From Streptomyces sp. NBRC 110611 (GTDB lineage: Bacteria > Actinomycetota > Actinomycetes > Streptomycetales > Streptomycetaceae), in the NCBI RefSeq assembly GCF_001590865.1, contig NZ_BBUY01000005.1, positions 496,001 to 560,000 on the forward strand: DNA of 64,000 nt, given 5' to 3'. Below are positions 52,917 to 61,706 of the stretch, piece after piece. Under the pieces are notes generated by a model. It ran no database searches. It was not told the origin of the DNA and worked only from the letters and a program-made list of their open reading frames with translations. The position numbers and the translations under genes are program-made. Positions within the stretch are counted from its first letter, which is position 1; each line of letters begins with the position of its first letter.

Positions 52917-53729
52917 GTGCCTACGAGTCGTGTGCCGAGCCCACGGCGCTATCTGGTCTGCGAGCCCACACACTTCGATGTGCGCTACACCATCAACCCC
53001 TGGATGCGGAAGGACGCGCCGGTCGACCGGGATCTGGCCGGCCGCCAGTGGGAGACGCTGATCCGCACCTACCGCGAGTACGGCCACACGACGGAGTCGG
53101 TGGCCCCGGTGCCCGGCCTGCCGGACATGGTGTTCGCGGCGAACTCGGCGGTCATCATCGACAACCGGGTCTTCGGCTCGCTCTTCCACGCACCGGAGCG
53201 GCGGCCGGAATCCCTCGCGTACGGAACCTGGTTCAAGGCCGCCGGATTCGACGTCTACCAACCGGAGTCGGTGTGCGAGGGCGAGGGCGACCTGGTCCCC
53301 GCGGGCCGCTACCTGCTGGCCGGCACCGGGTTCCGTACGACGCGGGACGCACACCACGAGGTCCAGGAGTTCTTCGGCGTACCGACCGTCAGCCTGCGGC
53401 TGGTGGACCCGTACTTCTACCACCTCGACACCGCGCTCTTCGCCCTCGACGCGGACAACATCGCGTACTACCCCGAAGCGTTCTCGCCCGGCTGCCGCGA
53501 GGTCCTCGCCCGCCTCTTCCCGGACGCGGTGCGAGCGACCCGCGACGACGCCATGGCCTTCGGCCTCAACTCCGTCTCCGACGGCCGGCATGTCTTCATC
53601 GCACCGCAGGCGACCGGTCTCATCGACCAGCTCACCGCCCGTGGCTACCTCCCCGTCCCCGTCGACCTGTCGGAGTTCCACAAGGCCGGCGGCGGCATCA
53701 AGTGCTGCACCCAGGAGATCCGCTCATGA
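52917..53729 (+). CDS. ddaH: Dimethylarginine dimethylaminohydrolase family enzyme
   Basis: A 270-residue guanidino-group-modifying enzyme. It would hydrolyse dimethylarginine, or a similar guanidino substrate, to citrulline. Seen: PDMVFAANSAV, the histidine motif YHLDTALF and the C-terminal catalytic-Cys region GGGIKCCTQE (Cys263). The GTG at 52917 with GGAGGG upstream is chosen; the frame from 52761 is not supported. Its stop overlaps the rocD start (ATGA), so both are made together. Arginine deiminase-like or ornithine-forming activity are alternatives within the family. Confidence 0.88.
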   Translation: MPTSRVPSPRRYLVCEPTHFDVRYTINPWMRKDAPVDRDLAGRQWETLIRTYREYGHTTESVAPVPGLPDMVFAANSAVIIDNRVFGSLFHAPERRPESLAYGTWFKAAGFDVYQPESVCEGEGDLVPAGRYLLAGTGFRTTRDAHHEVQEFFGVPTVSLRLVDPYFYHLDTALFALDADNIAYYPEAFSPGCREVLARLFPDAVRATRDDAMAFGLNSVSDGRHVFIAPQATGLIDQLTARGYLPVPVDLSEFHKAGGGIKCCTQEIRS

Positions 53730-55012
53730 CCGCTCCCACCCGCATCGTTCCCACTGGCACCGGCACGGGCCCTGGCACAGGTACCGGCACCGGCACCGCC
53801 CCCGTAGGCGCGCCCCGTTCGTCCGCCGAGCTGATTCGGGCCGAACGCCCGGTCCTGGCGCACAACTACCACCCCCTGCCCGTGGTCGTCGCGCGCGCCG
53901 AAGGGGTCTGGGTCGAGGACGTCGAGGGGCGCCGCTACCTCGACATGCTGGCCGGCTACTCGGCGCTCAACTTCGGCCACCGGCACCCGGCCCTGATCGA
54001 GGCCGCGCACCGCCAGCTCGACCAGCTGACCCTCACCTCCCGCGCCTTCCACAACGACCAACTCGCCGGCTTCGCCGAGCGGCTGGCCGAGCTCACCGGC
54101 CTGGACATGGTGCTGCCCATGAACACCGGCGCCGAGGCGGTGGAGAGCGGCATCAAGGTCGCCCGCAAGTGGGCGTACGACGTCAAGCGCGTCCCGGCGG
54201 ACCAGGCGACGATCGTGGTCGCCGGCGGCAACTTCCACGGCCGTACGACGACGATCGTGGGGTTCTCCGACGACGACACCGCCCGCGTCGGCTTCGGCCC
54301 CTTCGCCCCCGGCTTCCGCACCGTCCCCTACAACGACCTCGCCGCGCTGGAAGCGGCCGTGGACGAGACGACCGCCGCGGTGCTCATCGAGCCCATCCAG
54401 GGCGAGGCCGGAGTGCTCATCCCCGACGACGGCTACCTCACCGGCGTACGTGAGCTGACCCGGCGGGCCGGGTGCCTGTTCATCGCCGACGAGATCCAGT
54501 CCGGGCTGGGCCGGACCGGGACCACCCTGGCCGTCGACCATGAGTCCGTCGTCCCCGATGTCCTCCTCCTCGGCAAGGCGCTCGGCGGGGGCATCGTCCC
54601 GGTGTCCGCGGTCGTCGCCCGCCGCGACGTACTCGGCGTGCTCGGGCCGGGGCAGCACGGCTCGACCTTCGGCGGCAACCCGCTGGCGGCGGCGGTCGGT
54701 TCGGCCGTGGTCGAGCTGCTCGCCACCGGCGAGTTCCAGCGCCGCGCCGCGGAACTGGGCGCGGAGCTGCGCTCCGGCCTGGCCGCCCTGACCGGCAAGG
54801 GGGTGACCGGCTTCCGCGCCCGCGGCCTGTGGGCCGGCGTCGACATCGACCCCGCCCTCGGCACCGGCCGCGAGATCAGCGAACGCCTCCTGAAGGAGGG
54901 CATCCTGGTGAAGGACACCCACGGCTCGACGATCCGGCTGGCCCCGCCCCTGACCATCACGAGCGAGGAACTGGCATCGGCGCTGCACTGCCTGGAGCGG
55001 GTACTGGCCTAG
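53726..55012 (+). CDS. rocD: Ornithine aminotransferase
   Basis: A 428-residue PLP enzyme that converts ornithine to glutamate-5-semialdehyde. The PLP Lys is 284 in LLLGKALGGG, the cofactor-pyridine Asp is 255 in LFIADEIQSG, and MNTGAEAVESGIKVARKW matches the family. The first ~27 residues are a GT repeat (GTGTGPGTGTGTGTAP) from GGCACC units and look disposable. Coupled to ddaH by ATGA. Together with the Lrp regulator the unit feeds arginine-derived nitrogen into glutamate. Confidence 0.93.
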   Translation: MTAPTRIVPTGTGTGPGTGTGTGTAPVGAPRSSAELIRAERPVLAHNYHPLPVVVARAEGVWVEDVEGRRYLDMLAGYSALNFGHRHPALIEAAHRQLDQLTLTSRAFHNDQLAGFAERLAELTGLDMVLPMNTGAEAVESGIKVARKWAYDVKRVPADQATIVVAGGNFHGRTTTIVGFSDDDTARVGFGPFAPGFRTVPYNDLAALEAAVDETTAAVLIEPIQGEAGVLIPDDGYLTGVRELTRRAGCLFIADEIQSGLGRTGTTLAVDHESVVPDVLLLGKALGGGIVPVSAVVARRDVLGVLGPGQHGSTFGGNPLAAAVGSAVVELLATGEFQRRAAELGAELRSGLAALTGKGVTGFRARGLWAGVDIDPALGTGREISERLLKEGILVKDTHGSTIRLAPPLTITSEELASALHCLERVLA

Positions 55013-55087
55013 CCAACGGGCACTGGCCTGGCCAACGGGTACTGGCCCAGCTGAGGACATGAGGGTTTCGGTGGTGATCAGCCTGGA

Positions 55088-56014
55088 TCACCACCGGCCC
55101 GAAGCCAGTCGCCGCAGCGCCTCGGCCGAGGGCGACCCCGGCTCGGCGTGGTAGGTGATCAACTGCTGGTCGGGGTCCGCGGGGAGCGTCAGCGTCTCGT
55201 ACGAGAGGGTGAGGCGGCCGGCCACCGGGTGGTGGAGCACTTCCCTCCCGAAGCCCTTGTCCTGGACGTCGTGTGCGGCCCACAGCCGACGGAACTCGGC
55301 GCTCCGGACGGAGAGTTCGGTGATCAGCGAGGCCATGTGCGGGTCGTCGGGATTCCTGCCCGCATCGCGCCGCAGGTAGCCGACCACGTCGGCCGCCTTG
55401 GCCGGCCCGTTCTCGTACAGCTCGCGGGCCACCGGGTCGAGGAAGATCCGGCGGGCCAGGTTGCGGCGTTCGGGCGGTAACGCGGAGAAGTCGCCGAGCA
55501 GGGCGCAGGCGAGCCGGTTCCAGCCGATGATGTCCAGCCGTTGGCCGATGACGTAGCCGGGGACGTTCTCCATCGCGTCGAGGAGCTGTTGCAGCGCGGG
55601 GCGGATGCGCTGCGCACGGCCTGCGGACGGGCGGCGCAGCCGGTGGGAGGCCGGGCGGGCGAGGTGGCTGAGGTGGTCGCGCTCGGCGGGGGTCAGACGC
55701 AGCGCGGTGGCGACGGCGTCCAGCACGGCGGTCGAGACGTTGCGGCCGCGGCCCTGTTCCAGGCGGACGTAGTACGCGACGCTCACCCCGGCCAGCTGGG
55801 CCAGCTCCTCCCGGCGCAGCCCCGGCACCCGGCGCCGCCCACCGTGGTCGGGCAGGCCGACGTCCTGAGGCCGCAGCCGGGCCCGCCGGGTGCGCAGGAA
55901 CTCGCTCAGCTCGGTGCGGCGGTCCAGTGTGCTCCCGTCGGGAAGGGGGCTCCGGTCCGGCGGGGTGGTTCTGCCGGGCAGGGTGGTTCTGCCAGTGGTA
56001 GGTACGGCATACAT
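55088..56014 (-). CDS. XRE-type regulator with MmyB-like ligand domain
   Basis: A 308-residue regulator. The HTH is at about residues 55-90 (GLRREELAQLAGVSVAYYVRLEQGRGRNVS); the remainder matches the MmyB-like domain (VIGQRLDIIGWNRLACALLGDF). The ATG at 56014 opens MYAVPTTGRTT; the frame to 56131 overlaps the divergent gene and is less likely. Divergent from the alcohol dehydrogenase with 52 bases between starts, so it very likely controls that gene. Confidence 0.9.
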   Translation of the reverse strand: MYAVPTTGRTTLPGRTTPPDRSPLPDGSTLDRRTELSEFLRTRRARLRPQDVGLPDHGGRRRVPGLRREELAQLAGVSVAYYVRLEQGRGRNVSTAVLDAVATALRLTPAERDHLSHLARPASHRLRRPSAGRAQRIRPALQQLLDAMENVPGYVIGQRLDIIGWNRLACALLGDFSALPPERRNLARRIFLDPVARELYENGPAKAADVVGYLRRDAGRNPDDPHMASLITELSVRSAEFRRLWAAHDVQDKGFGREVLHHPVAGRLTLSYETLTLPADPDQQLITYHAEPGSPSAEALRRLASGRW

Positions 56015-56066
56015 ATGTTCAAGGGTGCACTGGCTAGGGGAGTTGGGGCGAAGGAATCTCGGTGGC

Positions 56067-57122
56067 ATGACCCCTACCGCTGTCTCCGCGTACGCCGCAC
56101 CCGCCCCGAAGGCGCCCCTGGAGCGGATCACGATCCCGCGCCGGGAGCTGGGTGCTCACGACATCCTGATCGAGATCAAGTACGCCGGTATCTGCCACTC
56201 CGACATCCACGCGGTGCACGGCGATTGGGGCGGCGGCGGGAACTTCCCGATCGTCCCCGGCCATGAGATCGCCGGTGTGGTCGCCGCGGTGGGCACCGAG
56301 GTCAGCCGCCACGCGGTGGGCGATCGGGTCGGCGTGGGCTACTTCGTCGACTCCTGCCGGGAGTGCGCGAACTGCCGGGCCGGCCGGGAGCATTACTGCA
56401 CGGGCGAGCTGGGCGCGGTCATGACGTACAACGCGACGGGCCGGGACGGCGAACCCACCCAGGGCGGCTACTCCACCCACCTCGTCGTCGACGAGAACTA
56501 CGCCCTGCGCATTCCCGACGGCATTCCGCTGGCTGCCGCGGCCCCGCTGCTCTGTGCCGGTATCACGCTCTATTCGCCGCTGGCCCGCTGGAAGGCCGGT
56601 CCGGGCAAGAAGGTCGCCATCGTCGGCCTGGGCGGCCTCGGGCACATGGGGGTGAAGTTCGCGCAGGTGATGGGCGCGGAGGTCACCGTGCTGAGCCAGT
56701 CGCTGCGCAAGAAGGACGACGGACTGCGGCTGGGCGCGGACCACTTCTACGCGACCTCCGACCCGGCCACGTTCGAGGAGCTGGCGGGCGTCTTCGACCT
56801 GATCATCAACACCGTCTCGGCGGACCTGGACCTGGCCGCCTGCCTCGGGCTGCTGCGCACGGACGGCACCCTGGTCCAGGTGGGCGCCCCGGTGAACCCG
56901 CTGTCGGTCCCGGCGTCCGCACTGCTCGCGGGAGGGAAGTCGATATCCGGATCGGCGATCGGCGGCCTCCCGGAGACGCAGCGGATGCTGGACTTCTGCG
57001 GTGAGCACGGGCTGGCCGCGGACATCGAGGTGATCGACGCGGAGCAGATCAACGAGGCGTACGAGCGGGTGCTGGCGAGTGATGTCCGGTACCGGTTCGT
57101 GATCGACGTGGCGACGATCTGA
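56067..57122 (+). CDS. Zinc-dependent alcohol dehydrogenase (CAD/YahK type)
   Basis: A 351-residue NADP(H)-preferring medium-chain dehydrogenase of the cinnamyl-alcohol dehydrogenase branch. Catalytic zinc: Cys in GICHSDIH, GHEIAG. Structural zinc: CRECANCRAGREHYC. Cofactor fold: VAIVGLGGLGHMGVKFA. It would reduce aldehydes to alcohols. The start is ATG 56067, after AAGGAA. Controlled, by position, by the divergent XRE regulator. Confidence 0.94.
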   Translation: MTPTAVSAYAAPAPKAPLERITIPRRELGAHDILIEIKYAGICHSDIHAVHGDWGGGGNFPIVPGHEIAGVVAAVGTEVSRHAVGDRVGVGYFVDSCRECANCRAGREHYCTGELGAVMTYNATGRDGEPTQGGYSTHLVVDENYALRIPDGIPLAAAAPLLCAGITLYSPLARWKAGPGKKVAIVGLGGLGHMGVKFAQVMGAEVTVLSQSLRKKDDGLRLGADHFYATSDPATFEELAGVFDLIINTVSADLDLAACLGLLRTDGTLVQVGAPVNPLSVPASALLAGGKSISGSAIGGLPETQRMLDFCGEHGLAADIEVIDAEQINEAYERVLASDVRYRFVIDVATI

Positions 57123-57306
57123 GCCGCCGCTCTGCACTGGGCGCCCCTGCGTGCTGGGTGGCCCGGCCGCGGCGGCGAAGCGATCGCATCCGGCCACGGT
57201 GAGCGGCTCCCGCCCCCCGCCAATGATCCATGTTTGCGGCCAATGACCCCTTTCCGCCGCTGCGGCATGGCTGCGCTCAGGGCCGCTCGCCCGGTAGGCT
57301 TTCCGT

Positions 57307-57603
57307 GTGATCTTCAAGCGCATCGGAAATGGGCGGCCGTACCCCGACCACGGCCGGGAGAGCACCCGCCAGTGGGCGGATGTCGCCCCGCGCCCGGTAC
57401 GCCTCGACCAGTTGGTGACCACGAAACAGCAGCTCGATCTGGAGACGCTGCTCGCCGAGGACTCGACGTTCTACGGCGACCTCTTCGCGCATGTCGTGAA
57501 GTGGGAGGGCGACCTGTATCTGGAGGACGGGCTGCACCGCGCGGTGCGCGCCGCACTCCAGCAGCGCCAGGTGCTGCACGCCCGCGTGCTCGAACTGGAC
57601 TGA
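57307..57603 (+). CDS. Conserved actinobacterial protein (VapB-antitoxin-like annotation)
   Basis: A 98-residue protein (MIFKRIGNGRPYPDHGRESTRQW..., LYLEDGLHRAVRAALQQRQVLHARVLEL). It is highly conserved in Streptomyces and often labelled a VapB-family antitoxin, though no toxin gene is next to it here. The C-terminal EDGLHRAVRAALQQR resembles a ParB-like LxDGxHR motif. The start is GTG at 57307. Function unresolved. Confidence 0.8.
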   Translation: MIFKRIGNGRPYPDHGRESTRQWADVAPRPVRLDQLVTTKQQLDLETLLAEDSTFYGDLFAHVVKWEGDLYLEDGLHRAVRAALQQRQVLHARVLELD

Positions 57604-57770
57604 CCGCCGGCAGCACCGCCGCCGCACACCCGCAGATCTCCCGTAAGTCCCCACACGGTACGCACCTCACCCCAACCCACCCTGCCCGAATTGGCCCTTT
57701 TGGGTTGGCTCTCACGCCACGCGTTGATCATCTAGTAGGCACGGCCTGTCACCCGCACTACGCTGCGGCC

Positions 57771-58436
57771 ATGAGCATGCTGACGCCCCCTGGCATGGGC
57801 GGTAAGAACTACCGCATCACGGGCGACAGGTATCCGCGGATGCGCCGTCCTCGACACCGTCGCCGGATCGCCCTCACCCTCCTCGCCACCGTCTGTGCCC
57901 TCGGTCTGGCCGGCTGGGGGACGCTGCAGCTCATCGACGTCTTCGGCGGCGGACGGAACGGCACCGCCCAGGCCGCTCAGGAAGGCCAGGGCAAGAAACA
58001 CTGCCGTCCGGGCGGCGCGGCGGCGGCCGGAGCGCAGGCGCAGCCCGCGGTACGGAAGCTGCCCGCTCCCGGCACGCTCACGATCAATGTCCTCAACGCC
58101 ACCGCGCGCGCCGGACTCGCCAAGCAGACCGCCGACGAGCTCCAGAAGCGCGGCTTCAAGATCGGCAAGGTGGGCAACGCACCGGCCGCCTACGACAAGA
58201 AGGTCAAGGGAATCGGGATACTGCTCGGCTCCAGGGCCGCCGCCGACGGCCCGCTGAAGGTACTGGGCACCCAGCTCGCCGGCGCCCAGCAGAAGACCGA
58301 CGACCGCAAGACCGCCGAGCTCGACCTGCTCCTCGGCGACACCTTCCAGACTCTGGCCACCCCCCAGGCCGCCGCCAGGTCCCTGGCGCTGCTGACCCAC
58401 CCGTCACCGGAGCCGTCGGCCGACGCGAAGTGCTGA
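57771..58436 (+). CDS. Membrane protein with LytR C-terminal domain
   Basis: A 221-residue single-pass protein: cytoplasmic Arg-rich start, membrane helix about residues 27-48 (RIALTLLATVCALGLAGWGTLQL), Ala/Gly/Gln linker, and the LytR_C domain (LTINVLNATARAGLAKQTADELQKRGFKIG, about 100-190). It lies outside the membrane and is linked to cell-wall functions in related proteins. ATG 57771; a hairpin follows its stop. Confidence 0.87.
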   Translation: MSMLTPPGMGGKNYRITGDRYPRMRRPRHRRRIALTLLATVCALGLAGWGTLQLIDVFGGGRNGTAQAAQEGQGKKHCRPGGAAAAGAQAQPAVRKLPAPGTLTINVLNATARAGLAKQTADELQKRGFKIGKVGNAPAAYDKKVKGIGILLGSRAAADGPLKVLGTQLAGAQQKTDDRKTAELDLLLGDTFQTLATPQAAARSLALLTHPSPEPSADAKC

Positions 58437-58478
58437 CCGTCCGGCCGCACGGAGACCGGGGCGCCGGTGGCATGGGCC

Positions 58479-58513
58479 GGGCCCCGCACCACCAAGGGCA
58501 TGGTGCGGGGCCC
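58479..58513. terminator. Strong bidirectional terminator between LytR_C gene and upp
   Basis: GGGCCCCGCACCA pairs perfectly with TGGTGCGGGGCCC (13 bp, 9-base loop). It lies between the convergent LytR_C and upp genes. A direct repeat CACTCCGGGTCCGTC follows twice at about 58530-58570. Confidence 0.85.
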
Positions 58514-58590
58514 GACTCGTGATCACTCCGGGTCCGTCAGACCGTGTCCGTCACTCCGGGTCCGTCGCTCCGGACCCTCGTATCAGGTTC

Positions 58591-59226
58591 TCAGCCGGCC
58601 GTGCCGTACATGCGGTCGCCCGCGTCGCCGAGGCCCGGCACGATGTAGCGGTCCGGGTTCAGCCGCTCGTCGACCGCCGCGGTGACCACCGTCACCGGCG
58701 TACCGGCCAGCTCCTTCTCCATGACCGCGACCCCCTCCGGCGCGGCCAGCAGGCAGATCGCGGTGACGTCGTCCGCGCCCCGCTTGATCAGTTCCCGGAT
58801 CGCCGCGACCAGCGTGCCGCCGGTGGCGAGCATCGGGTCGACGACGTACACCTGGCGGCCCGAGAGGTCGTCGGGCATCCGCGTGGCGTACGTGTGCGCC
58901 TCGTAGGTCTCCTCGTTGCGGACCATGCCCATGAAGCCGACCTCGGCGGTGGGCAGCAGCCGGACCATACCGTCCAGCATGCCCAGACCGGCCCGCAGGA
59001 TCGGTACGACCATGGGGCGGGGGTGCGACAGCCGGACACCGGTCGTCGCCGTCACCGGGGTCTCGATGTCGACCTGCTCGGTGCGCACATCGCGGGTGGC
59101 CTCGTACGCGAGCAGGGTCACCAGCTCGTCGGCGAGCCGCCGGAAGGTGGGGGAATCGGTGCGCTTGTCGCGCAGTGTGGTGAGTTTGTGCGCCACCAGC
59201 GGGTGGTCGACGACGTGGATCCGCAT
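58591..59226 (-). CDS. upp: Uracil phosphoribosyltransferase
   Basis: Salvages uracil to UMP with PRPP. The 211-residue protein has the PRPP loop VYVVDPMLATGGTLVAA and family signatures RPMVVPILRAGLGMLDGM and GLGDAGDRMYGT at the C-terminus. ATG 59226 begins MRIHVVDHPLVAHKL, as in relatives. It is convergent with the LytR_C gene. Confidence 0.97.
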   Translation of the reverse strand: MRIHVVDHPLVAHKLTTLRDKRTDSPTFRRLADELVTLLAYEATRDVRTEQVDIETPVTATTGVRLSHPRPMVVPILRAGLGMLDGMVRLLPTAEVGFMGMVRNEETYEAHTYATRMPDDLSGRQVYVVDPMLATGGTLVAAIRELIKRGADDVTAICLLAAPEGVAVMEKELAGTPVTVVTAAVDERLNPDRYIVPGLGDAGDRMYGTAG

Positions 59227-59494
59227 GACATCGACAGTAACCGAGCCGGAGAGTGCCAGCGCCCGCCGTGCAGCGCCCGGAGTCCGGCCACGGCCGCCCG
59301 GCCCGGCCGACGGTGGTACCGGTCGGCATCGATGCGGCTTGGTTGGCATCAGACCGTCGAATCGGGGGAAAGTGGGCACATACGCCCAATCGGCCATCTG
59401 GTCGCCCGGCCCCCGGGTCGCCAGGTCGTCCGTCCGGCCGTCCGGCCGTGGGCGAAGACCGCGCCCGTGGTGAGTGCCCGAGGTGGTGTGCAGC

Positions 59495-59758
59495 GTGGCC
59501 GACCGTATGCGTAAGCGAACCAATGACACGGACACAGCAGTCCCCGACCCCATAGTCCGCGGCGCCTCTGCCCCGGCCCCCGGCGGGGAGGACGCTGCCG
59601 GAGCCGGTGCGGACAGTGCGGCCGCGCGCCGGCGCCGCCGCGCGCAGTTCCTGCGTGAACTGCATGAGGCCAAGGAGCTGCGGGACCGGGTCCAGCCGCG
59701 CCGCGTACGGGCCGAGCGGATGCGCCAGGCCATGCGGATGCGGACATTCCGCTGGTAG
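59495..59758 (+). CDS. Small conserved basic protein upstream of the tadA pair
   Basis: An 87-residue protein: a Pro/Ala/Gly-rich half and then a very basic helix (AARRRRRAQFLRELHEAKELRDRVQPRRVRAERMRQAMRMRTFRW). The GTG at 59495 is chosen; ATG 59507 is possible. No family function is known to me; the basic helix suggests nucleic-acid or membrane association. Confidence 0.65.
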   Translation: MADRMRKRTNDTDTAVPDPIVRGASAPAPGGEDAAGAGADSAAARRRRRAQFLRELHEAKELRDRVQPRRVRAERMRQAMRMRTFRW

Positions 59759-59968
59759 CTGAGCGAGTTCCGCTGCTAGCGGAACCGCTGCGCATACCCG
59801 CCCGCGCTGCGGCACGTGAGCGACATCTCGCACAACCTCCGCACGACGCAGCGCCGAAGACACCGCGCAGACGCCATGTTTCTGCCACGATTCCGAAGGG
59901 GCGGGACCAACGGCGTGCAGCGCCGCCCCGCCCGGCCCGGCACGCCTATGACCAGTGGGAGAGTCACG

Positions 59969-60493
59969 GTGTACTTCGCCGCACTGCTCGCGCGCACCGA
60001 AGACGGGTGGGAAGCGAGCGATACGGAGCTCGACAATGTGGAGACCCTGGCCGATCTGGCCGACCTGGCCCGAGAGGCGGTGGGCGAGGACGAGACGGCG
60101 GTGGTGCTGATCGAGCAGGAGGACGCGTGGTTCGGCGTCGTCCGTGTGGACGGCGAGGACGACCCTCGCGTCTTCATCTCGAACGCGGCCGTCGCCGCCC
60201 GCAGCTCGTACGGCACGATGCTGACCGATGAGCTGCTCGGCCACGAGGAGAGCGACACGGACGACCTGGACACGCTCAACCTGGACGGCACGGAGGACGG
60301 TGAGCCCGACCGGGGCGAGGACGAGGCGGAGGACTCCGCCGCCACCCGCGCCCCGCAGGGCCCGCTCGGCGACGCCAAGCTCCTGGAGGACTTCGGCATC
60401 GACGAGACCGTACTGCTGGCCCTGGAGGGCGATGCGCTCAGCGACATCGCCGACATGATCGGCTGCTCGGACCTCCTGGAGGCCGTGAGGTAG
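59969..60493 (+). CDS. tRNA adenosine deaminase-associated protein
   Basis: A 174-residue acidic protein of the family that is regularly found just upstream of tadA in actinobacteria; its biochemical role is unknown. Visible: VYFAALLARTEDGWEA at the start, an Asp/Glu-rich middle (EESDTDDLDTLNLDGTEDGE) and a helical end (LEDFGIDETVLLALEGDALSDIADMIGC). The GTG at 59969 follows GGGAGAG; the frame from 59816 is not supported. Confidence 0.9.
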   Translation: MYFAALLARTEDGWEASDTELDNVETLADLADLAREAVGEDETAVVLIEQEDAWFGVVRVDGEDDPRVFISNAAVAARSSYGTMLTDELLGHEESDTDDLDTLNLDGTEDGEPDRGEDEAEDSAATRAPQGPLGDAKLLEDFGIDETVLLALEGDALSDIADMIGCSDLLEAVR

Positions 60494-60644
60494 CTCCGGG
60501 ACACTCCGGGACACCAGGAAGCGTCACCGGCACCGGCGGCGCCGTCACCAGCACCGGCGGCGGCGTCAGCGCGGGTGGCAGCATCAGCGCGGGTGGCGAC
60601 GTCGTCACGAGCACCGCGGCGACGCCGTCACCGACACTGGTGGC

Positions 60645-61241
60645 ATGGCAGATCCCGTCCCCGCTCCCGCGCCTCGCGCCGGCCCGTCCCCGGTACCGGC
60701 GCCCGACCCCCTGTCCGCCCCCTTGCCCGACCCTCTCCGCGACCCCTGGCTCGCACCGATGCGGCGGGCGCTGGAGGAGGCCACCCGCGCCCCCGGGACC
60801 GGCGACGTCCCGGTGGGTGCCGTCGTGCTGTCCGCGGACGGCACGATCCTGGGGACCGGCCACAACGAGCGCGAGGCCACCGGCGACCCGACCGCACACG
60901 CCGAGGTCCTCGCCCTGCGGGAGGCGGCCCGCAACCTAAGAGAGGAAGCATCGCGCAGCGATTCCGGCGGGGGCGGTGGTGGGAGACGGGCGGGCGAGTG
61001 GCGGCTGACCGGCTGCACCCTCGTCGTCACCCTCGAACCCTGCACGATGTGCGCCGGCGCGATCGTGCTCTCCCGGGTGGACCGGGTGGTCTACGGTGCC
61101 CGCGACGCCAAGGCCGGTGCCGTCGGCTCCCTCTGGGACGTGGTCCGTGACCGACGTCTCAATCACCGCCCCGAGGTCATCACCGGTGTCCTCGAAGCCC
61201 CGTGCGCGGGCCTGCTCACCACGTTCTTCCGCGACCGCTGA
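60645..61241 (+). CDS. tadA: tRNA-specific adenosine deaminase
   Basis: Deaminates A34 to inosine in tRNA-Arg so that it can read more codons. The 198-residue protein has zinc ligands His85 (TAHAE, proton shuttle Glu87) and Cys133/Cys136 (EPCTMC). Residues 96-117 are a Ser/Gly-rich insertion not usual in TadA. The first ~30 residues are Pro/Ala-rich. It is followed by tRNA-Ser(CGA). Confidence 0.95.
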   Translation: MADPVPAPAPRAGPSPVPAPDPLSAPLPDPLRDPWLAPMRRALEEATRAPGTGDVPVGAVVLSADGTILGTGHNEREATGDPTAHAEVLALREAARNLREEASRSDSGGGGGGRRAGEWRLTGCTLVVTLEPCTMCAGAIVLSRVDRVVYGARDAKAGAVGSLWDVVRDRRLNHRPEVITGVLEAPCAGLLTTFFRDR

Positions 61242-61311
61242 ACGGGGGCTCCCGGGAGGCCCCGGGAATCCGATTTCGGCGCATGGCCACCCGTGGGCTA
61301 AGCTCTCTCTC

Positions 61312-61401
61312 GGTAGCGTGTCCGAGCGGCCGAAGGAGCGCGCCTCGAAAGCGCGTGAGGGGGCAACTCCTCCGTGGGTTCAAATCCCACCGCTACCGCC
61401 A
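61312..61401 (+). tRNA. tRNA-Ser (anticodon CGA)
   Basis: The acceptor stem GGTAGCG pairs with CGCTACC. The anticodon stem GCGC/GCGC holds the loop CTCGAAA with anticodon CGA. A long class II variable arm (GAGGGGGCAACTCCTC) and T-arm GGTTCAAATCC follow, and the 3' CCA is encoded. It shows that the window holds two separate serine tRNA loci. Confidence 0.97.
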
Positions 61402-61403
61402 GT

Positions 61404-61445
61404 AACACCCCTCTGGACTGCGGAAACGCAGGCCAGGGGGGTGTT
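61404..61445 (+). terminator. Terminator of tRNA-Ser(CGA)
   Basis: AACACCCCTCTGG pairs with CCAGGGGGGTGTT over 13 positions, one of them a G-U pair, with an inner CTGCG/CGCAG stem. It begins three bases past the tRNA. Confidence 0.8.
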
Positions 61446-61613
61446 TGCGTGTGGCCTGTGCAGCACGGCGGTGCCACTGAGAGCCAGTGCGCTACCCCGC
61501 GCCCCTGCCGGCGGGCGAGGACAATCGCTCCCTCCGACCTGGGCAAGTGGCTAGCATGGGCACTCCTGTTGGGGGCCCCATACGGGCTGCGGCCCCCAGG
61601 GAGGGGCGCAAGA

Positions 61614-61706
61614 GTGCGGGTCGGCATCATCGTGGACGGCGACGGCGACGGCGAGGAACGGGGCTCGGCGGTGGCGGGCGGCACAGGGGCGGATCAGCAG
61701 CGGTGA
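61614..61706 (+). CDS. 30-residue ORF coupled to the caspase-fusion gene
   Basis: A GTG preceded by GGGAGGGG opens MRVGIIVDGDGDGEERGS..., about 30 residues, and its TGA overlaps the GTG of the next gene (GTGA at 61703-61706). It might be a leader peptide that couples translation, or the end of an upstream partner now lost. A hairpin TGGGGGCC/GGCCCCCA (61570-61598) precedes it. No homology recognised. Confidence 0.45.
   Translation: MRVGIIVDGDGDGEERGSAVAGGTGADQQR

Noticed and set aside
53645..55060. 471-codon minus-strand frame across rocD
   Set aside because: rocD has full PLP enzyme motifs on the plus strand; the antisense frame has none.
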